Below, piece by piece: positions 50,401-58,854 of a DNA stretch of 64,000 bases (its first letter is position 1; each line of letters begins with the position of its first letter). Below the pieces are notes generated by a model that ran no database searches, was not told the DNA's origin, and was given only the letters and a program-made list of their open reading frames with translations. This stretch comes from 01-FULL-43-15b sp964472675 (GTDB taxonomy: Bacteria > Patescibacteriota > Microgenomatia > UBA8517 > UBA10165). Both the position numbers and the translations under genes were made by a program. The stretch lies in NCBI GenBank assembly GCA_964472675.1, contig CAYYLO010000004.1, forward strand, positions 1 through 64,000, read 5' to 3'.

Positions 50401-53400
50401 ACTTTTGGATCGGTGGTTTAGCGGAAAAACAAATGCCTTTTGGGGGGCTTTTAGGCCCTACCTTTAATTTTGTGTTTGAGACCCAAATGGAAAAACTGCA
50501 AGATGGAGATAGATTTTATTACCTATTCAGAAATGCCGGCTTAAACTTTTTAACTTCTCTTGAGCAAAACTCCTTTGCAGAATTGGTGATGAGAAACACT
50601 GAAGGCGTCAAGCACACGCCACATGATATTTTTTCGCATCCGGCTTTTACTATTGAAGCTGCCGATATTGATCCTTTGAACCCGGCAACGTTTCCGCCTG
50701 ACACAATTATTATGCCTGATGGCACTATCCGCTACACAGGGGTGGAGCATATTGTGATGGGAGGTACAGCGGGTAATGATAAACTGCATTCATCTGAAGG
50801 CGATGATACTCTTTGGGGAGATGAGGGTAATGATAGGCTGGAAGGTGGAGCAGGCAATGATGCAATTTTGGGCGGTGCAGGTGATGATATTTTAACTGAT
50901 ATTTTTGGCGATGATAATATTAAAGGCGGCGAAGGCAATGATGTGATCAACGCAGGAGTTGGCATTGATCTGATTTTAGGAGGGGATGGCCAGGATTTTG
51001 TGGTGGCAGGCAGGGATTCAAAAGAGACTTTTGGAGGGGCTGGTAATGATTTTATTATAGCAGGAGACGGAGCTGATACAGTGTTTGGCAATGAGGGGGA
51101 TGATTGGATTGAAGGCGGTGACCAGGCGGATTTATTGCAGGGTGATAATGGCGATCCTTTCCAAAGCTCACCCACCATTGGCAATGACGTGATCATAGGC
51201 GGCGGGGGCAATGATGATTATGACTCAGAATCCGGCGATGATATTATGCTGGCCGATCCGGGCATTGAACGGAACGAAGGCATGCTTGGTTTTGACTGGG
51301 TGATATACAAAAATGATCCGCAGCCTGCCAATGCAGATATGTTTATTACAGGCTTGTTGCCGCCAACAGTAAATGATTTGCGTGACCGGTTTGATTTGGT
51401 TGAAGGCTTGTCCGGAGGCAGCCTTGACGATATTTTAAGGGGCGATAACCGCACCAGTGTTGGTTTTTTGGACCATGCTTTAAATAACCCTGCCCAAATT
51501 GCTTTGATTAACGGGTTACAAAATTTGCTGGGGGATGGGGTGAGCTCATTTTCAGGAGGAAATATCATATTGGGCGGAGCGGGTAGTGACGTAATTGAGG
51601 GTCGGGGCGGTGATGACCTGATTGATGGTGATGCCTGGCTGAATGTGCGTTTAAGTGTGGGGGATATTAGTGCAGACAGTATGACAGAACTTCAAACTGC
51701 CATGTTTGAAGGCAAAATAAATCCCGGACAAATAAAAATTATCCGCGAGATATTAACCTCCCAAACAGAAGATGACATTGATACAGCAGTTTTTTCAGGT
51801 AATCTGGCTGATTACACCATCAGTCAGCCAGATGCTCTAGGTAGGATTACAGTAACAGATAATAGGAGAGAAGATGGAGGAGGAGGCAGAACTAGTGATG
51901 GTACAGATACCCTTCGCAACATTGAACGCTTGCAGTTTGCTGACCAGACTATAGATTTAAATAAGTCAAACAAAGTATCAGCTCCCGCCCTAGTAGATAA
52001 GATCTCTGAGCCAGGTGTTAGTAATTTGAGATCAGGAGTAGGTTTGACCTTGATTAGGTCTGATCTGCAGTTTATTTTGGATCAGATTAAAATTGCCGAA
52101 GCTCATGCTCAAGGTGCGTTCTTGTCCGGCCTAATCCCCAAAGACGTTTTACCTTGGGGTTTGCGGACAGTTGATGGGACTTTCAATAACATTGTGTCCA
52201 ATCAATCTGAGTTTGGGGCGGCAGACAGGGTATTCCCCCGCCTGACCACACCAGTTTTTAGAAATGCGGAAAATGCAACTTTTGATTTGGATGGGCCAGG
52301 CCCTTTAACTTTAGGCCAGCCAACCTCTTATGCTCAAAATAACGGTTTTGTGTTTGACTCGCAACCCCGCTTGATCAGCAATTTAATTGTTGATCAAACC
52401 TTGGGCAATCCTGCTGCTCAAGCCGCCAGTGCGTTTAGCTTACCTGACCCACAAACTAATAGTTTATTTATCCCAAACATAGCTCCTGATATGGGATTGT
52501 CTGCATCTTTTAATTCCTGGTTTACCTTGTTTGGACAGTTTTTTGATCATGGGTTGGATTTAGTCAACAAAGGCGGTAGCGGTACAGTATTTATCCCGCT
52601 TGCTACTGATGACCCGCTTTTTAACCCTGCCAGCCCGTCTAATTTCATGGTTTTAACAAGAGCAACAAACCAACCTGGCCCGGATGGCGTGTTAGGCACA
52701 TTGGATGATATTCATGAACACACAAACCAAACATCTCCTTTTATTGACCAAAATCAAACTTACACCTCACATCCTTCACATCAGGTATTCCTCCGTTCAT
52801 TTAATTTTAGACCGGCTAACAGTTTGTCAGTTTTGGCAAATATAACAGTTGCTCCAAAGATTTTCTCTGTTTTTGGACAAGGCAAGTTTACTTCCACAAA
52901 TGGGCAAACTATTACACCTAAAGTTGTTTCCCAGGGAATCTCTGTTGTTTCAGTGGAAGACGGCGGGGGAATACATTCTGTGACTGTACCGGATGGAACA
53001 GAGATTACCAAAAGCAATGGCAAAGACATCGATATCACTGCCTTAACAGCAGCGGTGCCTGCTATAGATTCCTTAACAGGAATGAATAAAGGAGTGGTGG
53101 TTAATGGCAAGTTGCAATGGGGGATTCCCAACCAGGGGTTGTTGTTTAGTAACCCAATTTCACTGGATATATTTGTTGGTACTGATTTAAATGGTCAGAC
53201 TTTGGATGTGCTGCGTTCTGAAACTGGTACTGGTAATTGGACCAATGAGGGAATTGTGGCCCCTGCAACTTGTTTAGTGGCAAATGGCATGTGTACATTT
53301 CAGGCCACAAAAGCCTCAGTTTATATAGCTGCTCAAACTGTAGCTAGTGCTGGGGGAACAATTGGCAATGCTTCCCCAACAGATAACAATAATAGTAATA

Positions 53401-54041
53401 ATACACCCACGAACACATCTAATACAGCCACTAACACTAATACAATTTCATCCAGTTCTAATTCCTTTAACTCTTCCTCAAGTAACGGTTCCTCCACCCC
53501 TTCTAACGCTTCTGCTCCTGTTTGTACTGATTCCAAGCCAGGTAGTGCTCCTAAGTTACTTTCTGCCATAGTTACCGGTCCCAACCAGGTAACTTTAAGT
53601 TGGTCTAAGGCCCAAAATCCTGCAACCTATTACTTAGTAGCTTATGGAACTTCTTCTGAGAATCTACAATTTGGTAATCCTAACGTGGGTGGAGCTGATA
53701 CTACTTCATATGTGGTTAATGGCTTGTCCGGCGGAACGGCTTATTACTTTAAGGTTAGAGCTGGGAACAACTGCATGCCGGGAGAATTTTCCAATGAGTT
53801 GCCTGCAACAGTTGACGGAAGCGTAATTAGGCAGCCCGCCTCAGGGTTTACTGAAGGTGTGTTGGGAGTTAAAAAGGAAACACTCGACAACCCAACAATC
53901 GACAAACCTGCTCTTGCTCCTACAACTTCCGAAAGTCGAAAGAACAGGATTTTCCAACTAACTTTAGCAGCGATGGTCTTATTAGCTATATCCTATGGTC
54001 TTTTTTATCGCCTTGCTAAAAGAGTAAGCCGACGGTTGTAA
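47406..54041 (+). CDS. Giant surface protein with circularly permuted heme peroxidase and RTX domain
   Basis: 2211 aa. In order: signal peptide (to about 30); an N-terminal domain; two DUF5011-type Ig-like domains; a cadherin-like putative-Ig domain (about 460-540); the C-terminal part of an animal-type heme peroxidase (about 542-1118) with EHNRL, proximal His812 in YRFGHSLL and ARGRDTGVPPLN; RTX repeats of the GGAGND type (about 1118-1290 and 1385-1420) and the usual post-RTX region; the N-terminal part of the same peroxidase (about 1542-1799) with FGQFFDHGLD (distal His1715) and YTSHPSHQVFLR; a beta region; an Asn/Ser linker; FN3; a GVLG word; and a membrane helix. In known bacterial relatives the N-part precedes the C-part and RTX comes last. 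Confidence 0.87.
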   Translation: MGRKVLSAFLILVVVFSNGFLTLAQIALAAPTGENKTFYFRNQSAQLPSSHVLSTTAPTSGNSQNTSITSTDSPSFRHFHPGITSFQHIFATEPAHTLPVDLASWISDVPLDGTFQAGSWKFIVHKNDNIKGEVSVPHFNVYKSPSNTSLDQATFLFDVEGPDWWTSSDEQLNFSTPLLSQFEFNNAYLVVQLFDQCKSGCNGGKIMTVFEDGTSAATQTRIETPLFVPAGSNEPVPPPSAPAPEPSAPQPPTPPADITAPIITILGDSPVTVFLGSTYIDAGATAIDNIDGAISVETTNAVNTAVLGGYSVIYKATDSAGNTSVPAIRTVNVVAPPAPVLPPPAPIVPPLPPLDTIAPVITMLGSSPLDVTIGSVYNDAGATALDNIDGDLAAKISASGLPINTASAGTFTITYNVADSAGNTATPVTRIVNVIAAPEEPAAPAPEPPPPPVQPSAPKNSPPVVEPIPSQTITVGTPVSFKVIATDTDGDALTYSLGPNAPLGATIDPKTGAFFWLPQVVGTTNFDILVSDGVNTPVTTGHLIENRNLGVDGILGTADDIFIGGMATWGMVKAQARDFLGILLDDLDVLDLPLLATDAYGNFIKGPNGFPQLVIDGGLLEGNPASPVDASKAVRTHHPFIVDISHNANPVNSRGVPLKADSDNVIGLSEPGTYDNELLDAHFMAGDGRVNENIGLTAVHHIFHSEHNRLVEYAKNVILDTGDLAFLSQWLVAGSAPDTFPQTPQEITALSWNGERLFQVAKFGTEMQYQHLVFEEFARKVSPQVNIFSGYDNSIDPAIMAEFAHTVYRFGHSLLTDTVARTNEDGTTNDIGLIQAFLNPLEFVASGDTPIKAAGAIVSGMVNQVGNEIDEFVTESLRSNLLGLPLDLATINLARGRDTGVPPLNSARKQFFMATGGDSSLKPYTSWVDFGLNIKHPLSLINFIAAYGTHPTVLNAASLQEKRAAAALLVDGGEGAPEDRVDFLNSTGNWVSTGLDTVDFWIGGLAEKQMPFGGLLGPTFNFVFETQMEKLQDGDRFYYLFRNAGLNFLTSLEQNSFAELVMRNTEGVKHTPHDIFSHPAFTIEAADIDPLNPATFPPDTIIMPDGTIRYTGVEHIVMGGTAGNDKLHSSEGDDTLWGDEGNDRLEGGAGNDAILGGAGDDILTDIFGDDNIKGGEGNDVINAGVGIDLILGGDGQDFVVAGRDSKETFGGAGNDFIIAGDGADTVFGNEGDDWIEGGDQADLLQGDNGDPFQSSPTIGNDVIIGGGGNDDYDSESGDDIMLADPGIERNEGMLGFDWVIYKNDPQPANADMFITGLLPPTVNDLRDRFDLVEGLSGGSLDDILRGDNRTSVGFLDHALNNPAQIALINGLQNLLGDGVSSFSGGNIILGGAGSDVIEGRGGDDLIDGDAWLNVRLSVGDISADSMTELQTAMFEGKINPGQIKIIREILTSQTEDDIDTAVFSGNLADYTISQPDALGRITVTDNRREDGGGGRTSDGTDTLRNIERLQFADQTIDLNKSNKVSAPALVDKISEPGVSNLRSGVGLTLIRSDLQFILDQIKIAEAHAQGAFLSGLIPKDVLPWGLRTVDGTFNNIVSNQSEFGAADRVFPRLTTPVFRNAENATFDLDGPGPLTLGQPTSYAQNNGFVFDSQPRLISNLIVDQTLGNPAAQAASAFSLPDPQTNSLFIPNIAPDMGLSASFNSWFTLFGQFFDHGLDLVNKGGSGTVFIPLATDDPLFNPASPSNFMVLTRATNQPGPDGVLGTLDDIHEHTNQTSPFIDQNQTYTSHPSHQVFLRSFNFRPANSLSVLANITVAPKIFSVFGQGKFTSTNGQTITPKVVSQGISVVSVEDGGGIHSVTVPDGTEITKSNGKDIDITALTAAVPAIDSLTGMNKGVVVNGKLQWGIPNQGLLFSNPISLDIFVGTDLNGQTLDVLRSETGTGNWTNEGIVAPATCLVANGMCTFQATKASVYIAAQTVASAGGTIGNASPTDNNNSNNTPTNTSNTATNTNTISSSSNSFNSSSSNGSSTPSNASAPVCTDSKPGSAPKLLSAIVTGPNQVTLSWSKAQNPATYYLVAYGTSSENLQFGNPNVGGADTTSYVVNGLSGGTAYYFKVRAGNNCMPGEFSNELPATVDGSVIRQPASGFTEGVLGVKKETLDNPTIDKPALAPTTSESRKNRIFQLTLAAMVLLAISYGLFYRLAKRVSRRL
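50758..51270 (+). other. RTX calcium-binding nonapeptide repeats (within the peroxidase protein)
   Basis: About a dozen tandem GGxGxDxUx-type nonapeptides (for example GGAGNDAIL, GGEGNDVIN, GNEGDDWIE) predict a Ca2+-loaded beta roll. Three more lie near 51570-51630. RTX repeats usually fold only outside the cell, where Ca2+ is high. Here they connect the two swapped halves of the peroxidase. Confidence 0.9.
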
Positions 54042-54057
54042 GCCTACTAATAAGAAT

Positions 54058-54079
54058 ATACAACCCGTTTCAAAACTCG
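54058..54079. repeat. 22-bp direct repeat, right copy
   Basis: Matches the copy at 41753-41774 at 21 of 22 positions. It ends just before the promoter of the winged-helix regulator. Confidence 0.85.
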
Positions 54080-54123
54080 TGCGTCAATTTACTTTTCAAA
54101 AAGGGGTTGTTAGAATAGTTTTA

Positions 54124-55152
54124 ATGGAAGCTCCATCAGCAGTATCGGATAGACCTATACTTTACAAACCAACTGATACGGAACTTGCCAGGGAATCGGT
54201 AGAGGAAGCAGGAATAAGATATTTTGCTGCACTGGCAAGCTTGGCTAGAACTCCAGAAGAGCTGCGCGCATTAGTTCGTCTTCATGCGCAAAAAGCAGCA
54301 GAAGCTGGCGGTCCGGTTTTGGGTGAAGTTTTAACTGGATTCTCTGAAGAATTATCAAGTGCTTCTCAACCTGTATTAGAAGAACCGGAAGGCACTCCAA
54401 CACTAGAAAAAAGAACTGTGCAAACGCCTATGGGGGAACTTACTCTTTATCCTCAAAGAAAAGAAGCAGCCTCCCCTCTTCTTCCAAAAGAAAAGGGGGC
54501 AGTTAGGTTGCCTGATGTAGTATTTGAAATACTAGAAACTCTTGCGAAAGATCCGCGTGTCGTAGTTAACTATGAAGACTTAATTAAAAATGTCTGGAAA
54601 TATGAAAGCTATAATAAGAAAACAGACCTGTCAATGGTAAGAACCCGAGTATATGTTCTTCGCCAATTATTAGGAGATAGCGGAGAAGGTGTGGCTTCTG
54701 CAAGAAAATTCAAATTTATTCACACCTTTGAAGAAGGTATTTCTTTAACAGATCATCTTACTGTTGACCAAATTATCCGCCTAACCCCACAGGAAAGAAA
54801 AGATTTACATATTGCAAGCGCTACTATTCCTGGAAGAAATAGACAGCCAAAACAAGTGTTTCTTGATGCCGCACGGGGAATTGCAATTGTGCCAGATTCG
54901 GCAACAAACCCATATAAATATTTGTCAACGCTGGAAGCCGATGTCCTGGAAGCATTGATGCGTCATCCACAATCTATACTTCCCAAAGATATGTTTATTA
55001 ATATTATAGAAAAACACGGATATATCTCAAAGACAGACGATAAAACATCTGCTTTAAAAGCACTTGTGTATCGTTTAAGACAAAAGCTGGAAGAGGATCT
55101 TCCAATTTATACTATTGATAATGGCCATACGCTTACAGAAAGAATGCATTAA
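54124..55152 (+). CDS. Regulator with two OmpR/PhoB-type winged helices
   Basis: This 342-aa protein has a helical N-terminal region (about residues 1-110) and two winged-helix domains of the OmpR C-terminal type. The first is at about 135-215 (VFEILETLAKDPRVVVNYEDLIKNVW...VRTRVYVLRQLLGD), the second at about 265-340 (EADVLEALMRHPQSILPKDMF...LKALVYRLRQKLEEDLP). No receiver domain is present. ATG 54124 is chosen: TAGAAT (54111-54116) lies 7 nt upstream; the ORF's upstream GTG lies in the direct repeat. Its place behind the giant genes suggests that it controls them; this is inference. Confidence 0.82.
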   Translation: MEAPSAVSDRPILYKPTDTELARESVEEAGIRYFAALASLARTPEELRALVRLHAQKAAEAGGPVLGEVLTGFSEELSSASQPVLEEPEGTPTLEKRTVQTPMGELTLYPQRKEAASPLLPKEKGAVRLPDVVFEILETLAKDPRVVVNYEDLIKNVWKYESYNKKTDLSMVRTRVYVLRQLLGDSGEGVASARKFKFIHTFEEGISLTDHLTVDQIIRLTPQERKDLHIASATIPGRNRQPKQVFLDAARGIAIVPDSATNPYKYLSTLEADVLEALMRHPQSILPKDMFINIIEKHGYISKTDDKTSALKALVYRLRQKLEEDLPIYTIDNGHTLTERMH

Positions 55153-55200
55153 ACCCCAACATCTTTTTAGGTGAGCCGCCTTCCCCGTGTTTGGAGCCGT

Positions 55201-55977
55201 TTAATGTAACTTTACCCAACTATTACCGGAATTAACTTCCATAAGCTCAGGTCCCGCGCCACGGTAAGCACAAGGATTTTGGTCTCTTTCTTCTTTACTA
55301 ATTATCACTTGCTTTTTTGAAGCAACTCCTTTTTGCTGAAACTGCGCAAAAACTTCGTCACTCATATGATTGAATACAGAATCCAAATCTGCAAACGGTG
55401 ACAACCAATTATCAATTTTCTTGGGTGGCAGCCCGATCTTGCCATAGATCGCGTCAAATGAGTAATAACCGTCCAGGAATCCCGCAAAACCAACCAACTC
55501 ACCAGCTTTAACCCTATCCCCAGTTTTTAACCCGTCTTTAACCTTAATATGCTCAACACTAAAACTCCACATTCCAACTGGCGGGATATTGGCAAACATG
55601 CGCCGGGGAGAAATCCATAATTCCTGTTCATTATCATTTAATGAAAAAATCAATGTAATATAACCATCGAAAGGAGCGTAGATCTCTACCACTTTATCTG
55701 CTCCACGGTTTTCTTCCTTTTCCCACAAATAATGCTTCATATTTCTTTTGCTTTCTTTTTCGTTTTGGGGTACGACGACATGTCCGGTGCAACTTCTGAA
55801 CTTGGAGATTTTTTCAATCTTATCTAAGTTGACAAAATTTGCCGTTATCTGCGGGGGAGGTGTATTCCGGTTGGAAAAGATAGAGAAAAGCGATGCTCCT
55901 GCGAATATCAGGATCAAAACTCCGACACCGATTAGTATTTTTAAAATGAAAGACAGGCGAGCAAACCCCTTTTGCAT
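55201..55977 (-). CDS. Membrane-anchored duplicated-hybrid-motif (M23-like) protein
   Basis: This 258-aa protein has one N-terminal helix (about residues 12-34) and an outer domain with IYAPFDGYITLIF and GLKTGDRVKAGELVGFAG. These two phrases are typical of the duplicated hybrid motif / M23 peptidase fold. The HxxxD and HxH zinc ligands of true M23 endopeptidases are not evident, so it is probably not a peptidase but may bind wall or metal. It is convergent with the winged-helix regulator. Confidence 0.65.
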   Translation of the reverse strand: MQKGFARLSFILKILIGVGVLILIFAGASLFSIFSNRNTPPPQITANFVNLDKIEKISKFRSCTGHVVVPQNEKESKRNMKHYLWEKEENRGADKVVEIYAPFDGYITLIFSLNDNEQELWISPRRMFANIPPVGMWSFSVEHIKVKDGLKTGDRVKAGELVGFAGFLDGYYSFDAIYGKIGLPPKKIDNWLSPFADLDSVFNHMSDEVFAQFQQKGVASKKQVIISKEERDQNPCAYRGAGPELMEVNSGNSWVKLH

Positions 55978-56225
55978 CTTGCATTTATTGTGGCAGGTTT
56001 CAGTAGTATGGTCAATTTTTTGGTGACCTTACTGACTGAGGAATGGAACACCTTATGAAGAATTTGCCAGAAGGACAAAATTGAGAGACTGAATGGCCGC
56101 TGGCTTCTAGTCAGTATCGAATGTATGAATTCTCTAATCTCAGCTTGGAGAAATGGTTGGGAACAAAATATACATAGAATTTGTTGCAGTGAAAATGCTA
56201 TGATTACCTTAATATAAGTCCTTCG
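55978..56225. other. Intergenic, 248 bp, no supported gene
   Basis: There is no good promoter consensus or hairpin. A short frame near 56090-56175 reads EWPLASSQYRMYEFSNL, faintly like a NUMOD4 motif, but too short to support. It separates divergent envelope genes. Confidence 0.4.
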
Positions 56226-57680
56226 ATGGAAATTGAGACTAACAGCGATAATCCTTCAAACCAACTCAGTAATTCACTTAATAAAAGAAACAAATTGTTA
56301 TTGGTGATTCCCATTTCAATCCTTGTAGTCTTAATCTCGATAGTAGGAGTGATATCGCTATCAAATCAAAGAAAATCCACAGACAATAAGTCATCTCAGA
56401 CTGAAAATACCAGTAATATAAATCTTCCTAGTAAGAATATCGTTGTATACACAAGATGTTATGGTGGTGAGAGACAGCCGAAACACTGTAATCTGTATGT
56501 CTCAAGCTTGAAAGAGCCAGAAGAAAAGCTTATTTACTCGTTTGATTTTCCAGATGTAGAACAAACTGATTACGAAACTGGTTTTGAGCTTACAGTAAAC
56601 GGCATTATCAATAAGAAAGTGGTATACACTAAGTCATATTGGGAGAAGAAAGAAAGCGAACGAACTGAATACAACATTTTGGGAGTTATTGATTTAGCAT
56701 CGGCCCAAGATAACATTATCTATAAGCAGGTACGCTACCCTTCCAAAAGTGGAGCAAGAGATGAACGAGACAATGATTACATTTCAGGAATCTATCTTGA
56801 TGGCCCAAATAACAAAGTGTATTACTCTACAGAGACTGGACCTGAAACTGGCGGGAAGATAACTCAATATGGCTTAAGTTCAAATCAGAACAAAGTTATA
56901 ACTGATAATACTAAGCTTGATTATACGTCCAAAGTTGAATATGCCAGTTCCGACAAACTATATCTTTCGTACAGTGACGACCACATTGCTGGAAATTATT
57001 ACATAAGTAAGATTTTGAATTTGAATAGTGGAACTGTAACTAGTACCCCAAAATCATGGCATAACGCTGTAATCAACAAACAAGGCACAAAAGTAGCATA
57101 TATTGACGAAATACCAGTTGGCTCAAATAACACCTACAATCTCAGCTTGAATGTTTCCGACCTAGAGGGTAATAATGTCAAAGAAATATATTCTGCTCCT
57201 AATACACGACTCCCAGCCGATGGATATGATGGTTCATATCCTTATACAGTTGTCAGTAATTATTATTTCAACGAATATGGTGACAGATTGAGTTATAGTA
57301 TCCGCACTCCTGAACTTGTTAATGGAGAATACGTAGGAGAAAAGACTACTAAATATATTTCCATACTTGAGGTACGCACTGCGGTAGAAGAAGGCCAAAG
57401 AGGTATTCATATTCTTCCGCCCGAGAACCCTAATATCTACAAGACAAAATACGCAGTTAAGCAACCAGATATTAACTATCAGTGGACTAAATTCAGAACT
57501 ATTTCGGGCCCTCTTGAAGGCAATATGGAAGAAGGAGTCTACTACGGAGCAGATGACGGTTGGTACCTTCGACCAATTGGATACGGTTTTGAGACTAACG
57601 AGTTTGACCTATTTGGCGGAATAGATAGTAGACAAATTATCGCTGTCAAAGCTAAGAACCTTTTCATTCTTCCAAACTAA
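56226..57680 (+). CDS. Membrane-anchored extracytoplasmic protein, propeller-like
   Basis: This 484-aa protein has a cytoplasmic N-terminus, one helix (about residues 24-46), an Asn/Ser-rich linker and a large outer domain of repeated beta hairpins. These include NIVVYTRCYGGE, KKVVYTKSYWE, NKVYYSTETG, TKVAYIDEIP and DRLSYSIRT. The pattern is like TolB/WD-type propellers, probably six or seven blades. I do not recognise a named family. Codon use is more AT-rich than average, and the start codon is not preceded by a clear Shine-Dalgarno sequence. Confidence 0.65.
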   Translation: MEIETNSDNPSNQLSNSLNKRNKLLLVIPISILVVLISIVGVISLSNQRKSTDNKSSQTENTSNINLPSKNIVVYTRCYGGERQPKHCNLYVSSLKEPEEKLIYSFDFPDVEQTDYETGFELTVNGIINKKVVYTKSYWEKKESERTEYNILGVIDLASAQDNIIYKQVRYPSKSGARDERDNDYISGIYLDGPNNKVYYSTETGPETGGKITQYGLSSNQNKVITDNTKLDYTSKVEYASSDKLYLSYSDDHIAGNYYISKILNLNSGTVTSTPKSWHNAVINKQGTKVAYIDEIPVGSNNTYNLSLNVSDLEGNNVKEIYSAPNTRLPADGYDGSYPYTVVSNYYFNEYGDRLSYSIRTPELVNGEYVGEKTTKYISILEVRTAVEEGQRGIHILPPENPNIYKTKYAVKQPDINYQWTKFRTISGPLEGNMEEGVYYGADDGWYLRPIGYGFETNEFDLFGGIDSRQIIAVKAKNLFILPN

Positions 57681-57738
57681 TCCTTACTCGTGTAAGAACT
57701 TACATTTGGTTTAAAAAATGCATAGCAAAGTACAATAG

Positions 57739-58773
57739 CTATTTTTCTCTTAAGATATAGTATGTTGCCTTGCCTTTGCCTTTTCTACTGATTAAAGCTA
57801 AATCTATTAATTTTTTAAAATCCAGTGCTCTGGTTGCCTTTGCCCGGTCAACTAACTTTGCATAATCTCGGTCAGCAATAAATCCTTTTTCGCGAGTAAA
57901 CTCAAGTACCTTCAGGTGATAAGATTTTAGTTGAGTCTCTGGATTTATTCCAACTTCCGGAAGCATTTTTTGCACTCTTAAAAGCTCATCAATAATTCCC
58001 TCTGTAAAATATTCCAACCACAAGGTGAAATCAATTTTATTTACTAATTCATAATAATTACCAAATTCTCCGACAGTTTGAAAGTATTTAGTAACATTTT
58101 TGTTGTAGTAATTCTCGAAACTGAAAAGGTTAAAAGTATTTAATCCCATTTCAGCAAGTAAGACTTTTGTTGCCAGACGTGTCGTTCTCCCATTCCCATC
58201 CATAAAAGGATGGATTATTACCATCTGTTTATGGAAAATACCGGCTAAAATAAGCGGATCAATTTCGCTTCGGTTACTATTTACAAACTCAATCATATCC
58301 TTTATTAGTTTCTTTACGTCTTTTACGTCAGGAGGCAGATATACAACTTTTCGCGTCCTTGGATCATTGACAACCACCGGTTTCTCCCGAAATTTACCAG
58401 TTTCAAATTCAGGCAATAGTCCAACGGTCACTTGCTTTTGAATTTTTAATATTATCTCAAGAGATAATATTACTTGCGTTTTTTCAAGCTTTTCATTCAA
58501 ATTCTGGAGTGCTTGATTATAGTTCAAAACTTCCTTTTCACTATCTCTTACGTGAGCAGGTTTAGATTTAAGGATTTTTTTAACCTCAGTTAAGGGTAAG
58601 GGATTACCTTCAATGCTTGTTGAAGCATAGGTTGAAACCGCTCTTGCAGCTTGCTCAATCTCTACCAACACAATATTGGGAAATCGCCTATTGTTCAAAT
58701 CGTTTACCAAAGTATTGATTCTTTTAATGTTTGCTAAGAGGCGATCTGTGATTGTATAGCGAGGATTAAACAT
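57739..58773 (-). CDS. Fic family protein
   Basis: Fic enzymes transfer AMP (or another nucleotide part) to target proteins. This 344-aa protein has the catalytic loop HPFMDGNGRTTR (about residues 187-198) complete, so it should be active. An N-terminal helix contains TSIEGN (about residues 51-56), matching the inhibitory (S/T)xxxE(G/N) motif of class II Fic proteins, in which the Glu blocks the ATP site. A C-terminal winged-helix-like segment (DYAKLVDRAKATRALDFKKLIDLALISRKGKGKATYYIL) suggests DNA binding. No partner antitoxin is needed in this class. Confidence 0.93.
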   Translation of the reverse strand: MFNPRYTITDRLLANIKRINTLVNDLNNRRFPNIVLVEIEQAARAVSTYASTSIEGNPLPLTEVKKILKSKPAHVRDSEKEVLNYNQALQNLNEKLEKTQVILSLEIILKIQKQVTVGLLPEFETGKFREKPVVVNDPRTRKVVYLPPDVKDVKKLIKDMIEFVNSNRSEIDPLILAGIFHKQMVIIHPFMDGNGRTTRLATKVLLAEMGLNTFNLFSFENYYNKNVTKYFQTVGEFGNYYELVNKIDFTLWLEYFTEGIIDELLRVQKMLPEVGINPETQLKSYHLKVLEFTREKGFIADRDYAKLVDRAKATRALDFKKLIDLALISRKGKGKATYYILREK

Positions 58774-58854
58774 ACTGTGCCCGCCGTTTCAAGCGCTCTT
58801 CGTTAGGAGGGTAGACGTATTATAGACGAATATTAGACGAATTGCAATGGTTTG

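Noticed and set aside
42127..54000. Many antisense ORFs inside the giant genes
   Set aside because: They arise from the repetitive Thr/Pro/Gly codon bias of the sense strand; they are not preceded by ribosome binding sites or promoters.
56085..56180. Possible NUMOD4/HNH homing-endonuclease remnant
   Set aside because: Only a short phrase is similar and there is no HNH motif; chance resemblance is likely.
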